64,000 bases of DNA from Fistulifera solaris (Eukaryota; Bacillariophyta; Bacillariophyceae; Naviculales; Stauroneidaceae): NCBI GenBank assembly GCA_030295235.1, contig AP026152.1, forward strand, positions 186,001 through 250,000, written 5' to 3'. A model generated the notes under the pieces. It was not told the DNA's origin, made no database searches, and worked only from the letters and a program-made list of their open reading frames with translations. Below, in pieces: positions 33,744 through 41,326 of the stretch (its first letter is position 1; each line of letters begins with the position of its first letter). Both the position numbers and the translations under genes were made by a program.

Positions 33744-34713
33744 CGACGACTCACTGCCCCGCTTACTGACGCCACGACGTGGTGAAGTTTCCTTCGACAA
33801 TTTTTTGCTTGTTTCTGCGCTTTTATGGGGATCGACACCATCTTTTATTCCATCTTCATTTTGTGGATTGCCTGTCTACTTGACTTTGTTCCTCCGGATT
33901 TCTTCTTCGCAGTATGCGCGGCAATTGTCGCCTTGGCACATCGTAGAATCCCCGGATACCAGGAGCATTTTTACGACATCTTCTTCTATTACTCGAGACC
34001 TTACGAAGTTGACGATGTGATTGAATTCAATCCTCTGTCTGTGACGAGTTCTAGACCCCAGAAGAAAAGACTGTGGCGTGTCGTGAGAGTCCACGTGTTT
34101 TTCACCGAAATCACAACCCTCTGTGGCCTCGACGCGAACCATTATTTTCCGTCCAATAAGAGTCTCGCCACGAGACATATACTTGTTTGGACTCGAGTTC
34201 CAGCGATATTTCAGGTTGCAATACAGGTCGATGTCGATGCAATTGACGGCCTCTTGTTGCTACGAGAACTCCACGAAGCAATTGAGTGGTTTGCGAATTT
34301 CAACTCGAACAAATGGCATCCCGTGAAGTCGTTTGTAGAGGATGCAGTAACAACTGAAAATGATTACTATGATTATCGCATTGATATGGAGTAAGTGACA
34401 AGGAGATGATGTGTCTTTTGTCTTTGCACTCTACCGTCTCTGATATGATATTGTTGGGCCTCTCCTCTCTTGGGGTTAACACAGACACCGAAAGACGTGG
34501 GGAGAATACGAGTGCGCTAGCTTAGTTGAGCTTATCCTTTACTGTCGCAAACTAAAGGAAAAGTTCATTAAAAGTCCTGTAGGACGGGATGCAGTGGCAC
34601 CCTTCAACGGTGCTAGACACAATAACGAGAAATGTGGAGATGACACGAAAGAAGTGAAGAGTCTTGAGATCAGAAAGTATCATGACCTTGACTTTCGCAT
34701 CTTTGTTGTATAG
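33718..34713 (+). CDS. MscS-like channel protein, copy D (2 exons, one frame break)
   Basis: Exons are 33718-34390 and 34485-34713, with a 94 bp intron (GTAAGT...ACACAG) at the shared phase-2 site. It starts MTESFAANDDDSLPRLLTP. The frame moves at the T-run 33821-33824 (one base short) into MGIDTIFYSIFILWIACLLD, a clear membrane segment, and DFFFAVCAAIVALA. The beta domain begins FFYYSRPYEVDDVIEFNP and continues YFPSNKSLATRHILVWTRVP, then LLLRELHEAIEWFANFNSNK. Exon 2 starts HRKTWGEYECASLVELILYC and ends LDFRIFVV. It is more diverged than A and C, for example Asp replaces Gly in the usual VGD. The break is likely a sequencing artefact because the downstream text is well conserved. Confidence 0.72.
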
Positions 34714-35018
34714 AGCTACAACGTATTGGATTATTTTGAGATGATAAGCGGTAGGCTTTGTAATCGGTATAACATCAAGTGCTATGTAAATGTTGAAGTA
34801 TAGAAACAATGGTCAAATGCTGAACGTTAAAGTCTTCGATTTATTGAAGAGTAAGTATATTCCTACGAAACGACTTTTGTTCCGCGTACCATTACTGTCT
34901 GGTTTACACAATTTATCATACCGGGATTAGTCAAACTAGTTTGTGCAAGACTCACGACGGGTCACGATTCCTTCATGCATTCTCTGCGTTTGAAATATTT
35001 AGAAACTCTAGACTAGAC
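34714..35018. other. intergenic between convergent copies D and E
   Basis: 305 bp of AT-rich sequence between the 3' ends of copies D and E. Nothing recognised. Confidence 0.5.
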
Positions 35019-35691
35019 CTACGGGAACACAGTGATTGCAAAGTCATCAGAAGCATCTACCGGGCGAAGCTCTTCCGTAAGCTCCTTGCAGTAAGCAATC
35101 AACTTTTCTCTGCTCTTCAAGACTAGATCCAGCTGTCCCCACTTTTCGCGGTGTCTATAGCAAAGGAAGAAACGAAAGGAGTCAGGGAAGCATGCACGCC
35201 ATCACAGATCATCATCTCTCGACTTACTGAATCATAACACGATACCCATCAGGCGTTGGATCACAATAAGACGTGCACGCCACGAACCATTCGCCAGGGT
35301 TGTCGTTGGAAAATTGCCGAATCTTGCTCTTCAGCAAAGAATCCCAGAAAATACCGTCGGTAGTATTCACCGGCACCGGAAGCATGATTTGAAACCTTAC
35401 TGGGCAATAACTCCAGCAAGTCATCGATCTGTAGCGGCAAAGACTCGAATTGTGCCAACGAACCCGCTCACCGTTGGCCAAGCAAGTGACCTCCGTGTAC
35501 ATCCAGGCGATCTTGTCGACGCGGTACACGTTTAGCGTGTTGAGGAAAACGCTATCGTTAGGCTGATCGAACTCGATAAATTCGCCAACCTTGCAAGGAT
35601 GTCCGTTATAGAAGTCAATGGCGTCGAGACTATCCCGGAAAAAGCGAAGAATGAGCCGGGGAAAAGTGATTGCGGCGGACTTGTCTGTCAT
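35019..35691 (-). CDS. MscS-like family protein without membrane segments, copy E (2 exons)
   Basis: Minus-strand exons are 35691-35228 and 35154-35019, with a 73 bp intron (GTAAGT...CTATAG). The 199-residue product starts MTDKSAAITFPRLILRFF, then GHPCKVGEFIEFDQPN (the VG.FIE pattern of the beta domain), YRVDKIAWMYTEVTCLANGE, CPVRFQIMLPVPVNTTDGIF, and KIRQFSNDNPGEW. Exon 2 reads HREKWGQLDLVLKSREKLIA and is exactly as long as that of copy B. No membrane helix is present. Copies B and E are clearly a pair, now in opposite orientation about 4 kb apart. Intact in both exons. Confidence 0.75.
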
Positions 35692-35767
35692 CTTTACTTC
35701 GATTTGTTCTGAGAAATGAACGTGCGTTCGCGGTGATGATTGTTGCTGGGGTAAATTTGTGAGACAT
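35630..35767 (-). promoter_or_regulatory. upstream ORF overlapping the start of MscS-like copy E
   Basis: 45 codons plus stop beginning MSHKFTPATIITANARS and containing RSKDDRQVRRN. It starts 76 nt before the main Met at 35691 and continues past it in another frame. Confidence 0.5.
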
Positions 35768-36096
35768 TTTGCAAAGAAACCGTAAGTTTTAGTTTTATTC
35801 GTGATATGTTTCGTTTCAAAGCAAGATGAATGCGTTTTGCGACGCGACGAGCAGTTTTTTTATACTGTATTTGCCGAAAACCTTTGAGTCCCGTGAAATA
35901 GACGCACGACTCGTCGTCCTCGAAGAAACTGCACCGCAAAAACGCAAAAAAAAAACAATCCATTCATGTCGTTTTCATTTGCAAACAGCACTCTTGCCTT
36001 CCAATAATAGTCTTTCAAAATGTCTTATAATCTTTCCCCAGCGATCATTCACATCGCCAGCGCTAGTTCGTTTTTTCAGCGTCAACGAAAGCGACG
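35692..36096. promoter_or_regulatory. divergent promoter region, MscS-like copies E and F
   Basis: 405 bp shared by two divergent family members. It contains the upstream ORF starts of both, and on the plus side a variant of the shared element (CCATTCATGTCG near 35961) plus an A-run near 35947-35955. Confidence 0.5.
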
Positions 36097-36100
36097 ATGA
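36020..36100 (+). promoter_or_regulatory. upstream ORF ending on the start codon of MscS-like copy F
   Basis: 26 codons plus stop beginning MSYNLSPAIIHIASASS. It starts 77 nt before the main Met, and its TGA (36098-36100) overlaps the ATG at 36097 as ATGA, an arrangement compatible with reinitiation. Confidence 0.5.
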
Positions 36101-37341
36101 TGACCGACACTTTGCCCGCTGCAAATAACTCTACGAGCCGTCCAGAAGTTCCCTTCGGACGAAAACTGGCTGCTTTCTTCTTTCAGCTGATCTATTTGGA
36201 CTATTTCTTTCTCCTCACATGGATCTTTCTCTATTGCGCCTTTGGCATTATTCCGTCTGCCGTGTTTTGGACCATTTTCATCATCTTTGCGATTCTCCTC
36301 TATGCCTTGCTGATCGGTGTATACTACGCCAACCATTACGATCGCCATCCCTTCTATTACCAGCTGCTTCCTTACGAGATTGGAGATTTGGTGGAAATTG
36401 ACCCGACCGAAGACAGTGTCTATCTCAAGATGGAGAACGTTTACCGTGTCAAATATATCGATTTCGTGTGCACGCATTTCGAATTCTTGAATCGCCCCGG
36501 GGTGATGAATTGGCCCAATGAAGCTCATCTGAACAGTCGCTTTATTATCTGGAGTAAGCGGGCGGCGATATTTCACATCATTCTACCGATTTCCCGTGGA
36601 AGTACGTGATGTCTCCGTGTTGCTGGCTCGTCTTTACGAGAAAGTTGTGCAGTACGCCAACGACAATTCTCGCGAATGGCGGAGCGTGACTTTGCCTATC
36701 ATCGATGCCATTACGGAGGACGGGAAGTACGCGGATTATTGCATTGAGATTCAGGAAGTCGAGTAAAGATATCGTACTTGTTGCGTATGCCCTCTTCCTT
36801 CTCTGACGTGTGATATCTCGCTTCGGTAATTCACAGACATTGCGAGTTGTGGCGTCAATATGACTGCGTCGTGGAAAGCAAAGATAAGTTGAGCAAATAT
36901 TTAGAAGGTCTAGAGCAAGAAGGAGTTTTCAAGAGCGGAAGCACTTTTGAAAACGAGAAAGATAGTAGCGACGATATTGAGAAAAGTCGTGACAACGAAG
37001 GCCGAAAGAGCAGTTACAACCACGATGCCTACATAGTTGATGAGGACGAATTTATAAAGATAGCCGATGACGAAGCAGACGTAGAAAACCAAATTGGCGG
37101 AACATCTTTGAAAACCATTGCTCAAGCTGAAAGTGTTGATGGCGAAGGACAGTATGATGGCAAGAGCCACTGCAATGGCGTTAGCTGCAACGACGATTAC
37201 AACATTGACTACACCGAACACGATACACTAAAGAAGCAGGAGATCTTGAGAACCAAATGGGTGATGAAGCATCAACTATCAAATTTTCATTCGATCTTAG
37301 ACAAGAAGTCTTTTTTGTGCGGTTGCAGTTGGTCGATCTAG
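36097..37341 (+). CDS. MscS-like channel protein with long acidic tail, copy F (2 exons, one frame break)
   Basis: Exons are 36097-36762 and 36837-37341, with a 74 bp intron (GTAAAG...TCACAG). Two or three membrane helices are visible: LDYFFLLTWIFLYCAFGIIP and FWTIFIIFAILLYALLIGVY. Then YYQLLPYEIGDLVEIDPTED opens the beta domain and NVYRVKYIDFVCTHFEFLN follows. Around 36586-36593 the frame changes (one base too many), after which FPVEVRDVSVLLARLYEKVV and YADYCIEIQEVE restore the family text. Exon 2 begins HCELWRQYDCVVESKDKLSK and is extended to about 168 codons, mostly acidic (DSSDDIEKSRDNEG, DEDEFIKIADDEADVE), with a cysteine-containing end. This tail is not seen in the other copies. A second Met at 36100 is also possible. 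Confidence 0.7.
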
Positions 37342-38339
37342 CCATCTAATCGCATAATTTTTCACATAGTTTGATTTTGTTTGTTGAAGTTTTGTTACAT
37401 CTTTTAGGATTATTAGTTGTAGCTGGAGGAGTCCGAACGTGTGAGCAGTTCGAGCTATTCTGCTAATGTTACGTTGGCCATTAACCAAATTCGATCTTCG
37501 AGATTCATATTCTTATTAGAAGGGCACTTGGCAAATTGGTAAGATACTGCGAGGAGTTTGTAGGGCGCAGTGAGACTCTTGTCGAACGTATAACATTCGG
37601 CATCTAACCAAAATGTTCATTAAGGAGGTCAGGTGCGTCCCCATATTCCCATGCGAAAGACTCAAAAAGCGATAATTCGTGAACCAGGTGCTGGAGTAAA
37701 TGACTTTTTCCTTTGCACATTTGTGTGGGTGACCGTTACTGCATGGTGGTGTACGACGGCATCAATAGTTTATTCTGCACGACTCACAACTTGTCACGAC
37801 TCATCCAAGTACAGATTTTCCTTGTTGCGATCGAAATAATGCAACCCAATTCCCATTCACATTAATATCGCATTACAAGCAGAGGCGCTCGACTTCTACC
37901 AATTCATTCCGTTCGAAAATGAATAGATGTTGCAAATTTAAGACGGCAACAATGACAAGCGTTTGTTCCTTATCGTTAGCGCCATCCAAAGTGAAGTTGA
38001 CTGACAAGTTTCCGCAATTAAGCTTCCCTGCTCCCTCTTTCGCTTCCTCGAAAATAGTCTCAACGCCAACTTTTGTTACATGAATTCTCGTTTCAAGCAT
38101 GGCGACTTATTGTACGTGTTTTCGGCGTTCAACTAACTGAGTCCCGCAACAACGGGGCCACGATACGGGTGCTAACTGCGCACAATAAAATGCCCATTCA
38201 CATCAAAATCTCTTTGTTGACAGCGCACTTCTTCTCTTTACTCTTTGAAATCAACAATATTCACAAAAACTTGCAAACAACAATCTACATCGTGAATTGC
38301 AAGCTCATCTCTCGAACGGGTAGTGGGACGAGAAAAAGA
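37342..38339. other. region between MscS-like copies F and G
   Basis: 998 bp. The last 150 bp resemble the upstream regions of the other copies: the CCATTCACATCA element is at 38194-38205. The place of the upstream ORF start now reads ATATTCACAAAAACTTG (38258), so its ATG is lost. A second near-match of the element (CCCATTCACATTAATATC) lies at about 37853. A 75-codon minus-strand frame (37873-38100) is present but unsupported. Confidence 0.5.
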
Positions 38340-39332
38340 ATGACTGAAACATCCGCCGCAAGCTCACCGTGCCCGCCGATGTTGCCCGAACGTTGTGAAA
38401 TTTCCTTCCGACAATCGTTTGCTTGTTTGTGCACTTCCGCGGGGATAGACGACATGTTTTACTTCAGCGTCACGTTCACCATTGCCTTTTTACTTGGCTT
38501 TGTTCCACCGGATCTCTACTTTTCCGCGTGCTGTCCCGTTGTCACCCTTTTATGGTTGAAAGTCCGTCGTTACAGGGAACATTCCGACGCTTTCATCTTT
38601 TACTACCTGCGACACCCTTATGAAAAAGGTGATCTGGTTGAATTTGACTGCCCGCCTGTGACAATGGAAGGTCCGCATGAGGAACACACTTGGGGGTGTT
38701 GTGGATTTCGACTTGTATTATACGGAACTGGTCTCAGTGAGATTCAGCTTGAGAAAATATACATCCAACAAAAGCCTCGCCAAGAAACGAATCAAGAACT
38801 GGAGTCAAGTGCCAGTAATTTTTAAGGTCTTTTTCGAGGTCCCTGTGGACACCGTTGACAGCCTCTTATTACTGAAAGAATTACATGCAGATATTGGGCG
38901 GTTTGCGAAAAATAGCCCTCTCGAATGGTTTCCCGTAAAAACATTTGTTGAAGAGGCAGTTAAAATTGAAAATGAATACAATGCATATTGTATTGAGATC
39001 CAATAAGTCGCGTAACGATGGAAACATGCCTCGAGTGTTTGAGATTCAAATCTGAAATTTGTGACGCTTCTTTCCTCTTCCATTACTCCACATCTTACAG
39101 ACATCGCGAGACATGGAATGAGTTCAATCTCGTTTTGTGCAGCAAAGCCCAGCTAGTCCTAGAATGCATGGAGCTGAATGAGAATCTTCGCGAAGGACTT
39201 GCAAAGCGGTATGCAACGCCCACAGCTGACGAGGACGTCAGCATGGATCGTGATATTGGCGATATCAACAACGAGGAGGGCGTCCAAAAGAGGGAGGATA
39301 AGCATCACAGTTGTTATATCTTTGTTGGATAG
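38340..39332 (+). CDS. MscS-like channel protein, copy G (frame break, altered splice donor)
   Basis: Starts MTETSAASSPCPPMLPERC. A membrane segment MFYFSVTFTIAFLLGFVPPD is followed by FIFYYLRHPYEKGDLVEFDC, the beta-domain entry. The frame changes at the G-run 38692-38696 (five where four would keep the frame), continuing VVDFDLYYTELVSVRFSL, YTSNKSLAKKRIKNWSQV and LLLKELHADIGRFAKNSP. At the shared intron site the donor reads CA|ATAAGT instead of CA|GTAAGT, giving an in-frame stop (39004-39006) if unspliced. An acceptor with well-preserved exon 2 (HRETWNEFNLVLCSKAQLVL, 39101-39332) still follows. So either this copy ends early or the base is a recent change or error. It lacks the upstream ORF start of its relatives. 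Confidence 0.65.
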
Positions 39333-39449
39333 ACTTGGTGACAATTGATAATTGAGCAACAAAGTTTCCTTCTGTTGTCACGTTATGATACTTGTAATGG
39401 TCATGAACCCAGGCGCAAAAGTACAATTCTCCACAGCCAATTATTACCG

Positions 39450-40958
39450 CTACCCCTCTTCTCGCGTATTATCGGAGTCCAACAGTTGCAGTATCTTTGT
39501 CCGTCGAGCGTCTCCTTCTTGCCATTGCACAAAACTCTTCGCCAATTCTAGCGCGGCCGTCCCATCTTCGTCATCATCCGTTACTCGTATGCTGCTCAAC
39601 CATTTTACAACTTCTGATCGTCCAAAGGCTACCGCATGTGTCAATGGCGTGTTCCCACCGTGGTTGGAAACAGAAAAGTCGACTCGTAATACTTCGTGCA
39701 AATAGCGACATACGTCGACATTGCCTCCGGACGCCGCCCAATGCGCGACCGTACAACCGTTTCGATTCGTGACATTCTGGGCTTGCGCACCATACGACGC
39801 CAACAGCTTGACAGTCTTCAATGTCCCCGACCAACTCGCCCACATGAGTGGCGAATTGCCATCTTTCGTGCATTGATTGACGTACGCTAATTGTTGCTGT
39901 TCGGGGATTCGTTGGATCAAATAGTCACACACGTCAGGATGACCAAAGGTCCCAAATTCCCGAGCCGTCGTTCCTGCTGCAGACCAATGCAAAGGCGTAG
40001 CCCCATCCCGTGCCGCCGTATCCTGCACCGACAATCCCAACCGTATTAACATCTCTACGCCTTCGAAATACCCCGTCCCACTTGCCCAGTGCAACAAAGT
40101 CGCCCCCTGGTAGTCACGTTCGTGTAAATTGGCGCCATGCTGATACAACAGATCGATGAGTTGTGCGGCAGTCGGTGCATTGTGCTGAAGTGCCCACGTA
40201 GTCGAATTGTTGTAACAGTTTTGATGCCATTCATTCCGTGCCGCCGCCATGAGACCTCTACCAAATAACGTATCAAAAGCTTCCACTTTTTGATGTGTAA
40301 ATTGAGCTTGCGTGGTCGTATATTGTTGTTGCCAGCGTTGACAGAGTGCCGCAAAGGATTTGGCATTGCGTGCGTGCAACATAAAGTCGAGAAACAAGGT
40401 GCTGTTGGCTCGAAAGAGCTCCGGACCGTGCGGCAATCGATGATGCACCAAAAAGGCGTGCCGCGGGGCCAGTATTTTTTCCAGTCGAGCACCCCAGTAA
40501 TAGGGTGGTAAATCGACCTGGGATGGGTCTGAAATGCCCAAGGTATGACGCAGAAATTCCATCTTGGGATGCACTTGTTGTTGCACCGATAATGTCAACA
40601 GAGGAGGAAAGGATTGATTCATTTGAAAAATTTGTTCTGTCGTATAGCCACCGTAGTCTTTCAAATAGGTAACAGGATCAGCTGTATGAATTGTTGCATT
40701 GTAGGTATGTCGATAGAGATATTTGAAGACATGGTTGAGGCGTCGAGCGGGCCGAGGTTGTGTGACGCGTTGTATGTGCGGCTTATTTTTACTGTCAGCC
40801 GCTGGCACTGAAAACCGTGTCGTGCATTGTTGACGAGCCGAAAACGATGAGATCCATGATCGAACGTATTTTACGGAAACGAATGAATATAAGAGCCATT
40901 TCAAGCGCAACAACTTCATCATCGTCGAGTAAAAATAATAATGAAAGATGATGGACAT
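39450..40958 (-). CDS. mTERF-like plus ankyrin-repeat fusion protein
   Basis: A single unbroken frame of 502 residues. After a basic, hydrophobic N-terminus (KLLRLKWLLYSFVSVKYV, possibly an organelle presequence) comes a region with mTERF-type wording: DYGGYTTEQIFQMNQSFPPL, LSVQQQVHPKMEFLRHTLG, and YYWGARLEKILAPRHAFLVH. mTERF proteins bind organellar nucleic acids with stacked helical repeats. From about residue 265, five or more ankyrin repeats follow: DYQGATLLHWASGTGYFEGV, RDGATPLHWSAAG, KDGNSPLMWASWSGTLKTVK, RNGCTVAHWAASGGNVDVCR and HGGNTPLTHAVAFGRSEVVK. The N-terminal assignment is from pattern memory and is less sure than the ankyrin part. The gene lies head to head with the Na+/H+ exchanger. 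Confidence 0.8.
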   Translation of the reverse strand: MSIIFHYYFYSTMMKLLRLKWLLYSFVSVKYVRSWISSFSARQQCTTRFSVPAADSKNKPHIQRVTQPRPARRLNHVFKYLYRHTYNATIHTADPVTYLKDYGGYTTEQIFQMNQSFPPLLTLSVQQQVHPKMEFLRHTLGISDPSQVDLPPYYWGARLEKILAPRHAFLVHHRLPHGPELFRANSTLFLDFMLHARNAKSFAALCQRWQQQYTTTQAQFTHQKVEAFDTLFGRGLMAAARNEWHQNCYNNSTTWALQHNAPTAAQLIDLLYQHGANLHERDYQGATLLHWASGTGYFEGVEMLIRLGLSVQDTAARDGATPLHWSAAGTTAREFGTFGHPDVCDYLIQRIPEQQQLAYVNQCTKDGNSPLMWASWSGTLKTVKLLASYGAQAQNVTNRNGCTVAHWAASGGNVDVCRYLHEVLRVDFSVSNHGGNTPLTHAVAFGRSEVVKWLSSIRVTDDDEDGTAALELAKSFVQWQEGDARRTKILQLLDSDNTREEG

Positions 40959-41326
40959 TGCAAGGCTGAGTCACGCGACGGAAGAAAGTGTCAGTCGTAT
41001 TATTGACGTCAGTTCACGGATAGTGCAGAGTGCCGCTACGATACAAAGCATGCTAAGTAGTGGGTACCGGTGCCGCACAGGCAGCGGAGTGCAACGGTAA
41101 AAACCGCAAGCACGCGACGAAATAATACGCGGCACTTCGTCATTATAGTCTAGTAATAGCACTTTCTATTTCTTATACCAGTAAGTTTATTATCAAAAGA
41201 GCATTGAATTGAATCTAAGCTAACACTACAGACCAAACGAAACCCAATCTCATCATTTCTTTTACAAAGCAAAACTCCCTTGCTAGTTCGTTTATTTCGT
41301 TCGTTTGATTCACGCACAATAAGGCC
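40959..41326. promoter_or_regulatory. divergent promoter region, mTERF-ankyrin / Na+/H+ exchanger
   Basis: 368 bp between two divergent starts. A GC-rich part (about 41040-41120) is flanked by AT-rich sequence. No motif recognised. Confidence 0.4.

Noticed and set aside
37873-38100. 75-codon minus-strand frame between MscS-like copies F and G
   Set aside because: Reads like a plausible protein but has no family match or context; more likely chance or a shadow of a decayed flank.
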